Positions 16,803 through 26,010 of a stretch of DNA of 64,000 bases are shown here, piece by piece. Source of the DNA: Burkholderiales bacterium 67-32 (lineage in GTDB: Bacteria > Pseudomonadota > Gammaproteobacteria > Burkholderiales > Burkholderiaceae_B). Made by a program: the position numbers and the translations under genes. The DNA lies in NCBI GenBank assembly GCA_001898625.1, contig MKUP01000025.1, forward strand, positions 1 through 64,000. The letters run 5' to 3'. The first letter of the stretch is position 1. Each line of letters starts with the position of its first letter. Under the pieces are notes generated by a model. That model ran no database searches. It saw only the letters and a program-made list of their open reading frames with translations, and had not been told where the DNA came from.

Positions 16803-17360
16803 ATGTCCAGCCCCGCCCCCCTTCCTTCGTCCACGCTCGTCGTCCGCGACGCCTGTGACGCCGACCTGGCCGCCATCCAGGCCATCTACGCCTTCCATGT
16901 CCTGAACGGCGTCGCCAGTTTCGAGGAAGTCCCGCCCACGGTGGAAGACATGCGCGTCCGCCGCGCCGCCGTGCTCGGGCAAGGCCTGCCCTACCTGGTG
17001 GCCGAACAGGACGGCGTGATCGTCGGCTACAGCTATGCCGGCAGCTACCGCCCGCGTCCGGCCTACCGCCACACCATAGAGAACTCCGTCTACGTCGCCG
17101 ACGGCACGGGCGGGCGCGGCATAGGCATCGCCCTGATGCGGGAACTGATCGCGCGCTGCCAGAACGGGCCGTGGCGCCAGATGGTGGCCGTCATCGGCAA
17201 CAGCGGCAACGCCGCCTCCATCGCCCTGCACCGCAAGGTCGGGTTCGAACACGCCGGCGTGCTGCGCAGCGTCGGCTTCAAGCACGGCCGCTGGGTCGAT
17301 ACCGTCATGATGCAGTTGCCGCTGGGCCCGGGCGATCTCACCCTGCCCGGCAGTCCATGA
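16803..17360 (+). CDS. GNAT acetyltransferase, phosphinothricin acetyltransferase-like
   Basis: 185 residues. VRDACDADLAAIQAIYAFHV opens the fold. Acetyl-CoA is bound by the pyrophosphate loop GGRGIGIALM (~102-111), and NSGNAASIALHRKVGFEHAG closes it. The pattern, with a FEEVPPT loop, matches the Pat/Bar and methionine-sulfoximine acetyltransferase group, which N-acetylates glutamate analogues or amino acids. It is a single gene before a LysR gene. Confidence 0.88.
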   Translation: MSSPAPLPSSTLVVRDACDADLAAIQAIYAFHVLNGVASFEEVPPTVEDMRVRRAAVLGQGLPYLVAEQDGVIVGYSYAGSYRPRPAYRHTIENSVYVADGTGGRGIGIALMRELIARCQNGPWRQMVAVIGNSGNAASIALHRKVGFEHAGVLRSVGFKHGRWVDTVMMQLPLGPGDLTLPGSP

Positions 17361-17396
17361 CGCCATGGGCCGGCTCGGGCTCCCCATGGCGGCGTC
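17359..17396 (+). terminator. Possible terminator after the GNAT gene
   Basis: GACGCCATGGG and CCCATGGCGGCGTC can pair with a 3-nt bulge around a GC-rich loop, followed by CTGATATTTT. The stem begins at the stop codon. It is plausible but imperfect. Confidence 0.4.
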
Positions 17397-17421
17397 CTGA
17401 TATTTTCCACGAGACTCCACC

Positions 17422-18378
17422 GTGAACACCGACAGTCGACGCCACCGCAGCGACCAGCTACGCATCAAGCACCTGCGCCTGCTGGAGCTGGTGGCCGAGC
17501 ACCATTCGCTGGCCGCGGCGGCGCAGGCCCTGCACCTGAGCCAGCCCACCGTGACGAGCATGGTGCAGGCGCTGGAGGAAGTCTTCGGCACCACGCTGAT
17601 CGAGCGCAGCGCGCGCGGGGGCAGCCTGACCGACGCCGGCAATCTGGCGCTGCGGCAACTCCGCGTCGCGCTGGCATCGTTCGACACGGCGCTGGAAAGC
17701 GTGGTCCGGGGCAGCACGCCGCTGGTGCGCGTGGGCGTGCTGCCGCTGCTCGACGCCTGGCTGCTGCCGCAGGCCATGGCGCGGATGGAAGCCACCGGCA
17801 CCCTGCCCCGCATCGCCATCACGCACGGCGGCATCAACGTGCTGTACGGCGGCCTGGACCGCAGCGAGATCGATTGCGCGATCTGCCATCTGGACGAGCT
17901 GCCCGTGCAGGGCGGCCACCTGACCGACCTGCACATCGAACCCCTGCACGAGGAAAGCCGGCTGTTCGCCTGCGCGACGGACCATCCGCTCGCGCAACAT
18001 GCCTCGCTGCGGCTGGGCGACCTGGCGAACGAGGAATGGATCGTCCCGCCCAAGGCCTCCCAGGCCCGCCGGGTGCTGGAGCGCGTGTTCCTGGGAGCAG
18101 GCCTGATGCCGCCGGAACCCCGCGTCGAGTCCTTCCCGTACCACACGAACCTGGAAGTCGTGGCGGCCACCCGCATGCTGACTTTCGCGCCATCGTCACC
18201 GGTCCGCCATTATGCGGAGATGGGCCGCGTGCACATCCTGCCCATCGCCGACGACATCCCCATCAGCCGGCTGGCCTTCCTGGCTCGCCGGCCCGTGATG
18301 CAGTTGCCCGGGGTCGAACCGCTGCGGCAGGCCGTCGTCTGGGCCGCCCGGCAGATGGCCGCCGCGCGGGCGGCCTGA
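17422..18378 (+). CDS. LysR-type transcriptional regulator
   Basis: 318 residues. The N-terminal winged helix (RIKHLRLLELVAEHHSLAAA, then LHLSQPTVTSMVQALE) is followed by a periplasmic-binding-like effector domain. The basic start (NTDSRRHRSDQ) precedes the helix-turn-helix. It is convergent with the CoA transferase/Bug operon, with 6 bp between the genes, so the regulated target is not obvious. A role in carboxylic-acid catabolism would be usual. Confidence 0.92.
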   Translation: MNTDSRRHRSDQLRIKHLRLLELVAEHHSLAAAAQALHLSQPTVTSMVQALEEVFGTTLIERSARGGSLTDAGNLALRQLRVALASFDTALESVVRGSTPLVRVGVLPLLDAWLLPQAMARMEATGTLPRIAITHGGINVLYGGLDRSEIDCAICHLDELPVQGGHLTDLHIEPLHEESRLFACATDHPLAQHASLRLGDLANEEWIVPPKASQARRVLERVFLGAGLMPPEPRVESFPYHTNLEVVAATRMLTFAPSSPVRHYAEMGRVHILPIADDIPISRLAFLARRPVMQLPGVEPLRQAVVWAARQMAAARAA

Positions 18379-18384
18379 CCCGGC

Positions 18385-19476
18385 TCAGGCCCAGGCGCGA
18401 AAGCCCAGTCCCGGCACCGTCGCACTGTCCTCGCCATCCTTGAGCACCACCGGCTCCAGCGCGCCGCTGGCGACGGCGTCGGCGGCGAACTCCGCCACCG
18501 ACCGGACCTTGGACGCCGGCACGCCGGCCTGGGCCAGCCGCTGTTCGAGCCGCGCCGCCTCCCACCCCGCGATCCGTTCCCGCAGGCGCGACTTGAGCAG
18601 CACGGGATCCTTCGCCCGGAGGAAGGACACCTGTTCCCCCGGCTCGGCCGCCCCATCGAACAAGGCCGGATCGGCGGCCAGTTCGCCCAGCTCCAGCACC
18701 TCCAGCAGGCGGGCGAACTGCGCGGGCGTATTGGCGCCCAGCGCGATCCAGCCATCGCGGGTCCGGAAGAAATCGGCGGCGGGGCTGCCCGAATAGCCCT
18801 GGTTGCCGACCCGGCGCGGCGACACGCCCTTGGTCAGGGCCTCGACGGCATAGCTGTACATCAGTTGCATGGACGCCGCCGCCATGGACACGTCGAGCAG
18901 GATGCTGCGGCCGTCGCGGTTGCGCTGGTGCAGGGCACTGACGATGGCCAACGCGCCCAGCATGCCCGTGGCCGCATCCACCACCGGGAAGCCGGTCTTG
19001 ATGGGGTCGTCGCCTTCGACGCCGCCCATCATCGCCATCCCCGTCATCGCCTGCACGACGTGGTCGTAGGCCGGCCGGTCGGCCCAGGGCCCGGTCCGGC
19101 CGAAGCCCGAGATCGAGCAATAGACGATGCGCGGATTGACCGCGCGGATGGCTTCATAGCCCAGCCCGTGCCGCTCCAGCGATCCGGGGCGGAAGTTGTC
19201 GACGAACACATCGGCGTCGCGCGCCATCGCCAGGATCTCGGCGCGTCCTTCTTCGGTGCGGAAGTCCAGCGCCACGCAGCGCTTGCCGCCATTGAGCGAC
19301 AGGAAGGCCGACGGCCCCCGCTCGGACCGGCGCAGCACGTCGCCGCCGGCGGGTTTCTCGATCTTGGCGACGTCGGCGCCCATCTGGGCAAGGTAGAAGG
19401 TCGCCAGGGGGCCGGCGATGACGTGCGAGAAGTCCAGCACGCGCACGCCCGCCAGCGGCAGGAAAGCTTGATTCAT
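18385..19476 (-). CDS. Class III CoA transferase (CaiB/BaiF family)
   Basis: 363 residues. It begins with the typical GVRVLDFSHVIAGPLATFYL and GADVAKIEKP, followed by FVDNFRPGSLERHGLG and an Asp in FPVVDAATGM at the position of the family's acyl-linked catalytic aspartate. It transfers CoA between carboxylic acids. It lies 15 bp downstream of a Bug receptor gene in one operon, so it probably activates the acid that the Bug protein binds. The acid itself is unknown. Confidence 0.92.
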   Translation of the reverse strand: MNQAFLPLAGVRVLDFSHVIAGPLATFYLAQMGADVAKIEKPAGGDVLRRSERGPSAFLSLNGGKRCVALDFRTEEGRAEILAMARDADVFVDNFRPGSLERHGLGYEAIRAVNPRIVYCSISGFGRTGPWADRPAYDHVVQAMTGMAMMGGVEGDDPIKTGFPVVDAATGMLGALAIVSALHQRNRDGRSILLDVSMAAASMQLMYSYAVEALTKGVSPRRVGNQGYSGSPAADFFRTRDGWIALGANTPAQFARLLEVLELGELAADPALFDGAAEPGEQVSFLRAKDPVLLKSRLRERIAGWEAARLEQRLAQAGVPASKVRSVAEFAADAVASGALEPVVLKDGEDSATVPGLGFRAWA

Positions 19477-19491
19477 AGGAGGGCCATGCGC

Positions 19492-20469
19492 CTAGAATTG
19501 AACGATCTTGGAAGCGCGCACGATGCGCGAGAACTTGGCGGTTTCCTTCGTGAGGAAGTCGGCGAAATCATCCGCCGTGGGCGACAGCTCGACCGGCGAT
19601 CCGTTCTTGTCGAAGAACGCGTTCAGGTCGCCGCGCTTGAAGGTCTCGTGGATCGAGCGGTTCAACTTGGCCACGATGTCCGCGGGCATGCCCGTCGGCC
19701 CCCAGACTCCGTTCCACGATTCGATCACCGTGTCGTCGTTGCCCAGCGCCTCTTTCAGCGTCGGCACGCCGGGCAGAATGGGCAGGCGCTTGGCCGAGGT
19801 CACGCCCAGCACGCGCACGGCGCCCGACTCGACCTGCGGCAGCGCCGCCGTCACGACGGGAAAGCAGAACTGCGTCTGCCCGCCCAGCAGCGAGGGCACA
19901 AGGTCCACCGAGCCGCGATAGGGTACGTGGACCACGTCGATGCCGGTGGCCGTGGCCAGCGCGGCGCCCGCCAGATGCGAGCCCGTGCCCACGCCGCCCG
20001 AGGCGAAGTTCAGCTTGCCCGGGGACTGGCGGGCGGCCGCGAGGATGTCCTGGATCGACCGGTAAGGCGAGGTCCCCGCCACGGCCAGCACGAACGGGTT
20101 CATATTGATCAGCGACACGGGCGCCAGGTTCTTCAGCACGTCCACGCCCACGGCGGGATTGATCAGCTTGTTCGTGATCATGGGCGAGCCGCCGAACAGC
20201 AGCGTGTAGCCGTCCGCCTTGGCCTGCGAGACCGACACCGCGCCCAGCGTGCCGCCCGCGCCCACCTTGTTCTCGACGAACACGCTCTGCCCCACCTGGC
20301 TGCCCAGCGCCTCGGCGAATTTCCTGGCCAGCAGGTCGACGCCGCCGCCGGCGGCATAGGGCACCACGAGCCGGATCGGACGGTCGGGATAGGTATCGGC
20401 CGGGGCGGCCTGGCTTGCTGCCGGAACGAGGCAGCAAGCCAGGGCCGCGGCAAGAATGCGTGCGCGCAT
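19492..20469 (-). CDS. Bug/TctC-type periplasmic solute receptor
   Basis: 325 residues. A signal peptide ends near ASQA, followed by the hallmark YPDRPIRLVVPYAAGGGVDLLAR, in which the PxGGxxD loop binds the carboxylate. The later SGGVGTGSHLAGA and VPYRGSVDLVPSL segments are also family signatures. These receptors feed a TctAB-type transporter, but no tctAB genes occur in the window. The first gene of the operon with the CoA transferase. Confidence 0.92.
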   Translation of the reverse strand: MRARILAAALACCLVPAASQAAPADTYPDRPIRLVVPYAAGGGVDLLARKFAEALGSQVGQSVFVENKVGAGGTLGAVSVSQAKADGYTLLFGGSPMITNKLINPAVGVDVLKNLAPVSLINMNPFVLAVAGTSPYRSIQDILAAARQSPGKLNFASGGVGTGSHLAGAALATATGIDVVHVPYRGSVDLVPSLLGGQTQFCFPVVTAALPQVESGAVRVLGVTSAKRLPILPGVPTLKEALGNDDTVIESWNGVWGPTGMPADIVAKLNRSIHETFKRGDLNAFFDKNGSPVELSPTADDFADFLTKETAKFSRIVRASKIVQF

Positions 20470-20600
20470 GGCGGGTCTCCTGTTATGGGTATGGGCATGG
20501 ATGCCGGATGACCGCGATTGTGGCCGCGCTCGCCCCCCGCAACAATTCGAAAATCGGGAACCCGCCTTCGGCTTTTTCTATGGGCCGCGGCGCGCGGCGC

Positions 20601-21170
20601 TCAGCGCCGGGGAAACGGCTTGCTCAGAAAGCGCGAGCCGGCCATCCCGAAGCGCCACGGCACGTCCAGCGCCTTCGAGATGCCGATGCGCGAACCGATG
20701 GCGACCTCCGGCTCGCCCTCGCGCGCCACCAGTTCGAACGGCGGGCGATCGAGCCGCATGCCGTCGAAGCCGCGGTCGATGCCCAGGGCCTGTCCCACGC
20801 GCCCCGGCCCCGAGCACAGCAGCCTCGGATCGTCCACGCCGCGCCGCGCGCGCATGGCGTCCAGGCCATGGGTCGGTTCCAACGCGCGTATCAGCACCCC
20901 CGCACCGTGGCCGGATTCGCGGCAGACCAGGTTCAGGCACCAGTGGATGCCATACGACCGGTAGACATAGGCCCGGCCCGGTTCGCCGAACATCGAGGCG
21001 TTGCGCGGCGTCGGTCCCGAGAAGCTGTGCGAGGCGGGGTCCTCCCTGTCATAGGCCTCGGCTTCCACGATGCGTCCGCCCACGCCGTCCACCAGCAGGG
21101 TCACGCCGATCAGCAGCGGACCGACCTCGGCCGACGGCGCATGGAAATCGATGTGGGCAAGGTGAGGCAT
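20601..21170 (-). CDS. 3-methyladenine DNA glycosylase (AAG/MPG type)
   Basis: 189 residues from ATG 21170. The family core is visible: GGRIVEAEAYDREDPASHSF with the catalytic Glu in VEAEAY, TPRNASMFGEPGRAYVYRSYG, and LLCSGPGRVGQALGI. The enzyme excises alkylated purines in base-excision repair. Length fits the bacterial family. It stands alone between two Bug genes. Confidence 0.93.
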   Translation of the reverse strand: MPHLAHIDFHAPSAEVGPLLIGVTLLVDGVGGRIVEAEAYDREDPASHSFSGPTPRNASMFGEPGRAYVYRSYGIHWCLNLVCRESGHGAGVLIRALEPTHGLDAMRARRGVDDPRLLCSGPGRVGQALGIDRGFDGMRLDRPPFELVAREGEPEVAIGSRIGISKALDVPWRFGMAGSRFLSKPFPRR

Positions 21171-21318
21171 GGGGACATCCGTTCTCGCGGCGAGAACAGA
21201 GTGTATCCGCTGGGACGATTGCCGCCCGGTGCCGATGTCCCGATACTTTTGCCAACACCCGCGAGCCCCTCGGCACGAAGCGGGGCCCATCCTCCCTTGC
21301 TCGAAAGGAACCGCACTC

Positions 21319-22296
21319 ATGGATAGACGCCAGGCCCTACAGACGATGGCCGGCGCGGCCGCTTGCGCGCTGCTGCCCGCGATGCCCGCCCACGCTCAGT
21401 CCTACCCCGCCCGCCCCGTGCGCTGGCTCGTGCCTTTCCCGCCCGGCGGCACCATGGACCAGGTCGTACGAGCCGTCGCCCAAGGCATGCAGGGCCGGTT
21501 CGGCCAGACGCTGGTCATCGAGAACAAGCCCGGCGCGGGCACGGTCATCGCCGTCGACCAGGTGGCGAAGTCCGCGCCCGACGGCTACACGCTGGTCACG
21601 GTGGCCAACAGCTTCACCATCAATCCCTCGCTTTACGCCAAGCTGCCCTACGACACCGAGCACGGCTTCACGCCGGTCGCCCTGCTGGGCGCCACCGCGA
21701 ACATCCTGGTGGGCCGGCCCGGACTCGAGGCGAAGACGCTGCCGCAGTTGATCGCCTATGCCAAGCAGCACCCGGGCAAGCTGACCTATGCCTCGTTCGG
21801 CACGGGCACCTCCGCCCACCTGGCGGGCGAGATGCTCAAGCAGATGGCGGGCGTGGACATTCTGCACGTGCCCTACAAGGGCGGCGTGCCGGCGTTGACC
21901 GACATCCTGGGCGGACAGGTGGACCTGATGATCAACAACCTGCCCGACATGCTGCCCTACCTGGCCAACGGCAAGCTGCGCGGCTACGGCGTCACGTCCA
22001 AGACCCGCTCCGCGCTGGCGCCCGATCTGCCCACTCTCGCCGAACAGGGCTATCCGGATTTCGAGACCAACTCCTGGTACGGCGTGCTGGCCCCCGCCGG
22101 CACGCCGGCCGCGGTGGTCGCGTACCTGAACCAGGCGATCAATGGGTCGCTGGAGACCTCCGCCACGCGGACCACGCTGGGCGGCATGGGCTTTGACGTC
22201 GCCCCCGGCGCCCCGTCGCAACTGGGCGCGCTGATCGCGAAAGACCTGAAGCTCAACGCGAAACTGGTCCGCGACGCGAACATCAAGCTCGACTAG
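21319..22296 (+). CDS. Bug/TctC-type periplasmic solute receptor
   Basis: 325 residues from ATG 21319. A twin-residue signal (MDRRQALQTMAGAAACALL, cut near AHA) is followed by YPARPVRWLVPFPPGGTMDQ. Later signatures are FGTGTSAHLAGEM and VPYKGGVPALTDILGGQ. It is a lone receptor gene, divergent from the glycosylase and ending 8 bp from the convergent LysR gene. The ligand is unknown. Confidence 0.92.
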   Translation: MDRRQALQTMAGAAACALLPAMPAHAQSYPARPVRWLVPFPPGGTMDQVVRAVAQGMQGRFGQTLVIENKPGAGTVIAVDQVAKSAPDGYTLVTVANSFTINPSLYAKLPYDTEHGFTPVALLGATANILVGRPGLEAKTLPQLIAYAKQHPGKLTYASFGTGTSAHLAGEMLKQMAGVDILHVPYKGGVPALTDILGGQVDLMINNLPDMLPYLANGKLRGYGVTSKTRSALAPDLPTLAEQGYPDFETNSWYGVLAPAGTPAAVVAYLNQAINGSLETSATRTTLGGMGFDVAPGAPSQLGALIAKDLKLNAKLVRDANIKLD

Positions 22297-22304
22297 GCGC
22301 CGCC

Positions 22305-23204
22305 CTACAGCAGCCGGTTCCGCGCCGAGAAATCGATGGCCTGGCGGGCGATGGCCAGCATGCCGGGCACCACCGGCCGCGTATCGTCCCGCCGCCAGCG
22401 GAACGAATAAGGCAAGGGCCCCAGCGCGGGCGAACTCTTGAGCACGCGTATGCGGCCGCGCCTGGCCAGCTCGGCGGCCCAGGCGGCGGGCAGCATCCCC
22501 ACGCCCACGCCTTCGCTGACCAAGCCGGCGATCGCGCCCCAGTTGTTGCAGATCAGGCGCTGGCGGACATCCAGTCCGCTGTCGTTCAGCCAGTCGTCCA
22601 GCAGCCGCGTGGTGCCGGCGCCCAGCGCCAGCGTGATCAGGGGATAGGCGTCCAGCAGGCGGTCGCTCATCGCATTCGCCCCGGGTTCGGAATCCGAGGC
22701 GATCACCCACGAGAAGCGGGCCTCGCCTATCCGTTCGGAACAGATGTCCGGCCGGGGCGAGCGGCCCGCGATGACGGCGCAATCGAGCTGGCCGCTTTCC
22801 AGCCCGTGCTCCAGCGTCGCGCCCACTTCCACCATGGGCTCGACCACCAGGTCGGGATGCTCGTGCCGGGCGAGCTTCAGCAGCCGGGGCAACCAGATCA
22901 GCGCCGTCAGTTCGCCCACGCCTATCCGGCAGCGGCCGGACAAGCCGGTGTCCACCGCCACGCAGCACCGCACGGCTTCGGCTTCCTGCAACAGATTCCA
23001 CGCCCGGGGGACCAGCCTGCGCCCGGCCTCGCTCAGTTCCGCCTTGTGGCCGGAACGGTCGAACAGGCCGACGCCCAGCGACTGTTCGAGTTCGTTGATG
23101 CGCTTGGACAGCGAGGAAATGGACAGGTGCAGCCGCTCCGCCGCGATGGCGAAGCTGGCGCAGGTGGCCGCCCAATAGAAGGCCTCGAGTTGCTTGAGCG
23201 TCAT
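22305..23204 (-). CDS. LysR-type regulator of the hydroxyacid oxidase operon
   Basis: 299 residues. The helix-turn-helix lies in MTLKQLEAFYWAATCASFAI and ERLHLSISSLSKRINELEQS, and the effector domain covers ~90-295. It is divergent from the 23327-29273 catabolic operon across a 122-bp gap with inverted repeats, the usual LysR arrangement. It therefore probably activates that operon with a pathway intermediate as inducer. Confidence 0.9.
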   Translation of the reverse strand: MTLKQLEAFYWAATCASFAIAAERLHLSISSLSKRINELEQSLGVGLFDRSGHKAELSEAGRRLVPRAWNLLQEAEAVRCCVAVDTGLSGRCRIGVGELTALIWLPRLLKLARHEHPDLVVEPMVEVGATLEHGLESGQLDCAVIAGRSPRPDICSERIGEARFSWVIASDSEPGANAMSDRLLDAYPLITLALGAGTTRLLDDWLNDSGLDVRQRLICNNWGAIAGLVSEGVGVGMLPAAWAAELARRGRIRVLKSSPALGPLPYSFRWRRDDTRPVVPGMLAIARQAIDFSARNRLL

Positions 23205-23224
23205 GGCGTGAAGGGCGGATCTAG

Positions 23225-23265
23225 TTTCGAAAAAGCGAAATAGCTTATTGGAATTTTATCGCTTT
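23225..23265. promoter_or_regulatory. Candidate LysR operator in divergent promoter
   Basis: TTTCG (23225-23229) and CGAAA (23236-23240) form a short inverted repeat. AAAGCGA (23232-23238) and TCGCTTT (23259-23265) form a perfect 7-bp inverted repeat with a 20-bp AT-rich spacer. Their place between the LysR gene and the operon it faces suggests regulator binding. Confidence 0.5.
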
Positions 23266-23326
23266 CTTCATATAACCGGGATCCGTAGAGTGGCGTCGAC
23301 TGGAACTACCGCACGCCGCGATCCCG

Positions 23327-24589
23327 ATGAGCGCCAACGCCGACCCCACGCCTACGCCCCTGCCCCTGGACGCCACCCCGGACCGACCGTCCTCGCGGCC
23401 GGCCGGCCTGGACGAGCCGCGCATCCTGCGCGAGGCCCTGTGCCTGGACGACTTCGAGGAACTGGCCCGGCGGCGCCTGCCCCGCCCCATCTTCGGCTAC
23501 GTCGCCGGTGCCGCCGAGCGCAACAGCTCGCTGCGCGACAACACCTCGGCCTTCGCCGAATACGGATTCGTTCCCCGCACCCTGGTCGACGTGTCCCGGC
23601 GCAGCCAGTCCATCACGCTGTTCGGCACGCGCTACGCGCACCCCTTCGGCATCGCCCCCATGGGCATCAACGCGCTGTCGGCCTACCGGGGCGACATCGT
23701 GCTGGCCGCCGGCGCCGCCGAGGCGGGCATGCCGTCGATCATGAGCGGCAGTTCGCTGATCCCGCTCGAAGACGTCGCCCGGCACGCCCCCGACACCTGG
23801 TTCCAGGCCTACCTGCCCGGCGACACCACGCGCATCGATCCACTGATCGACCGCGTGGCGCAGGCCGGCTACCGCACCCTGGTGCTGACCGTGGACATCC
23901 CGGTCATGGCCAATCGCGAGAACAACCTGCGCACGGGTTTCTCGACGCCGTTGCGCCCCAGCCTGCGGCTGGCCTGGGACGGCGTGAGCCATCCGCGCTG
24001 GCTGTGCGGCACCTTCCTGCGCACGCTGGCCCGGCACGGCATGCCGCATTTCGAGAACTCGTTCGCCACCCGCGGCGCCCCCATCCTGTCCGCCCGCGTC
24101 ATGCGCGACTTCACCGCGCGCGACCACCTGAACTGGGAACACGTGACCAGCATCCGCCGGCGCTGGCAGGGTCATCTGGTGCTCAAGGGCATCCTGCATC
24201 CCGCCGATGCCGCGCGCGCCCGCGAACAGGGCGTGGACGGCATCATCGTGTCCAACCACGGCGGCCGGCAACTGGACGGCGCGGTGTCGCCGCTGCGCGT
24301 CCTGCCCGCCATCGTCGAGGCGGCGGGCGGCCTGGCCGTCATGATGGACGGCGGCGTGCGCCGCGGCACCGACGTGCTCAAGGCGCTGGCGCTGGGCGCC
24401 CGCTGCGTGTTCGTGGGCCGGCCCTTCAATTACGCGATGGCGGCAGCGGGTGGCGCGGGCGTGCGCCATGCCGTCCGGCTGCTGGGCGACGAAGTGGACC
24501 GCGGCATGGCCATGCTGGGCATCAACACGCTGGACGAACTGGATGCCGGCTGCCTTGCGCCCGTAGGCGCGGGCAACCGCGCCGCCTGA
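23327..24589 (+). CDS. FMN-dependent alpha-hydroxyacid oxidase/dehydrogenase
   Basis: 420 residues. The TIM-barrel FMN enzyme family (lactate dehydrogenase LldD, glycolate/mandelate oxidases) is clear: FEELARRRLPRPIFGYVAGAA at the start, IAPMGINALS, KGIL (Lys ~287), and the active-site SNHGGRQLDG with His ~311 and Arg ~314. DGGVRRGTDV then binds the FMN phosphate. It oxidises a 2-hydroxy acid to a 2-oxo acid. It is the first gene of a seven-gene operon with two RidA proteins, which suggests that an enamine or imine forms along the route. Confidence 0.9.
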   Translation: MSANADPTPTPLPLDATPDRPSSRPAGLDEPRILREALCLDDFEELARRRLPRPIFGYVAGAAERNSSLRDNTSAFAEYGFVPRTLVDVSRRSQSITLFGTRYAHPFGIAPMGINALSAYRGDIVLAAGAAEAGMPSIMSGSSLIPLEDVARHAPDTWFQAYLPGDTTRIDPLIDRVAQAGYRTLVLTVDIPVMANRENNLRTGFSTPLRPSLRLAWDGVSHPRWLCGTFLRTLARHGMPHFENSFATRGAPILSARVMRDFTARDHLNWEHVTSIRRRWQGHLVLKGILHPADAARAREQGVDGIIVSNHGGRQLDGAVSPLRVLPAIVEAAGGLAVMMDGGVRRGTDVLKALALGARCVFVGRPFNYAMAAAGGAGVRHAVRLLGDEVDRGMAMLGINTLDELDAGCLAPVGAGNRAA

Positions 24590-24672
24590 AGGACAACGAC
24601 CACCTTTTCGCGGCGGGCCCCGAGCCCGCCGACTCCTCAACCCCTGAACCATCGAACACGGAGATTTCCGCC

Positions 24673-25059
24673 ATGGCCAAGACCGTCATCTACAGCCCCA
24701 ACGTCACCCGCACCAAGGCCCCCCACGCCCATGCCGTCAAGACCGGCAACCTCGTCTTCGTGTCGGGCTGCCCCGCCTACTTCGGCGAGATGCAATTGGC
24801 CAAGGGTGACTTTCCGGCCCAGATGCGCCAGTGCCTGACCAACCTGAAGAACATCCTGGAAGAGGCCGGCTCCAGCCTGGAGAAAGTGGTCAAGGTCAAC
24901 ATCTTCCTGGACCGCCGGGCCGACTTCGACGAGATGAACGAGGTCTATCGCGAGTTCTTCGGCAACGACCCCATGCAATGGCCCGCCCGCACCACCGTCG
25001 AGGCCCGCCTGCCGCGCAAGGACTTCCTGCTCGAAATCGAATGCGTGGCGGAAGTCTGA
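24673..25059 (+). CDS. RidA/YjgF-family enamine/imine deaminase
   Basis: 128 residues from ATG 24673. The RidA fold is shown by VKTGNLVFVSGCPAYFG, LTNLKNILEEAGSSLEKVVK and FGNDPMQWPARTTVEARLP. The Arg in PARTTVEA matches the conserved substrate-binding Arg of active RidA proteins. It hydrolyses reactive enamines or imines to ketones and ammonia. It is the second gene of the operon. Confidence 0.88.
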   Translation: MAKTVIYSPNVTRTKAPHAHAVKTGNLVFVSGCPAYFGEMQLAKGDFPAQMRQCLTNLKNILEEAGSSLEKVVKVNIFLDRRADFDEMNEVYREFFGNDPMQWPARTTVEARLPRKDFLLEIECVAEV

Positions 25060-25100
25060 CCCGCTTCCCCGCCTCCCTTCCCATCGCAAGGACCACCCCC

Positions 25101-25985
25101 ATGCCCGCACCCACCCTAGACGTCCACGCCGGAGGCCAGGAATACCTCCTGCCTCCCGATTTCCTCTGGCCCGGCGGCAAGCGCATCGCCGTGTTCTTCC
25201 GCGTCGCCTGCGAAGGGTGGTCGGACGGCGCCTGGCCGTCGCTGGGGCCGATGGGCAATCCGCTCAAGCCCGGCGTGCCGGACCTGAACGCGCTGGGATG
25301 GGTGGAATACGGCATGCGGCGCGGCATCCATCGCATCCTGGACATCCTGGAACAGCACGGCATCCGCAGCACGATGATCATCTGCGGCGTGCTGGCCGAG
25401 CGCTATCCCGAAGTGGTGCGCCGCATCGCCGATGCCGGGCATGAAATCGTCGCCCATTCGTATGGCATGGACGTGATCCCCGCCTACCTGGACGAGGAAC
25501 AGGAACGCGCCAACCTGGCGCGCACCACCGCGCTGTTCGAACAGGCCACCGGCCGCCGGCCGCAGGGCTGGATCAGCCCGCGCGCCACGCCCAGTCCGCG
25601 CACCGCGCGCATGCTGGCCGAAGCCGGCTACGCATGGCACGGCGACACCATGAACGACGACCTGCCCTACCTGGTCCGGTTCGGCGACCGCGAGATCGCC
25701 GCGTTCCCCGGCGGCATGGAGTTGAACGACACGCCCATGTACATCCGCTACGGCAATTCGCCGCGGATGATGGTCGAGATGTTCGACGATTGGCTGGACT
25801 ACGTGCGCACCCGGGAAAAAGGCGCCGTGCGCATCGACCCGTCCATCCACGCCCACGTGTTCGGCCGCATTACCGGCATCCATGTGTTCGAGCAGTTGAT
25901 CGAGAAGGCCAAGGCCGCGGACGACATCTGGATAGGCACGCGCCAGGAAGCCATCGCCCACGTGCGCGCCGCCATCCGGCGCTGA
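25101..25985 (+). CDS. NodB-fold polysaccharide deacetylase / PuuE-like amidase
   Basis: 294 residues from ATG 25101. The NodB homology fold appears as HGIRSTMIICGVLAERYPEV, EIVAHSYGMDVIP with the metal His, and GWISPRATPSPRTARMLAEA. The overall pattern (no signal peptide, WISPR segment) resembles PuuE allantoinase and related cytoplasmic cyclic-amide hydrolases more than cell-wall deacetylases. In this operon it probably opens or deacylates a nitrogen-containing substrate. The actual substrate is unknown. Confidence 0.8.
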   Translation: MPAPTLDVHAGGQEYLLPPDFLWPGGKRIAVFFRVACEGWSDGAWPSLGPMGNPLKPGVPDLNALGWVEYGMRRGIHRILDILEQHGIRSTMIICGVLAERYPEVVRRIADAGHEIVAHSYGMDVIPAYLDEEQERANLARTTALFEQATGRRPQGWISPRATPSPRTARMLAEAGYAWHGDTMNDDLPYLVRFGDREIAAFPGGMELNDTPMYIRYGNSPRMMVEMFDDWLDYVRTREKGAVRIDPSIHAHVFGRITGIHVFEQLIEKAKAADDIWIGTRQEAIAHVRAAIRR

Positions 25986-26010
25986 TCCCCTTCCCACCCC
26001 GGAGGTTTCC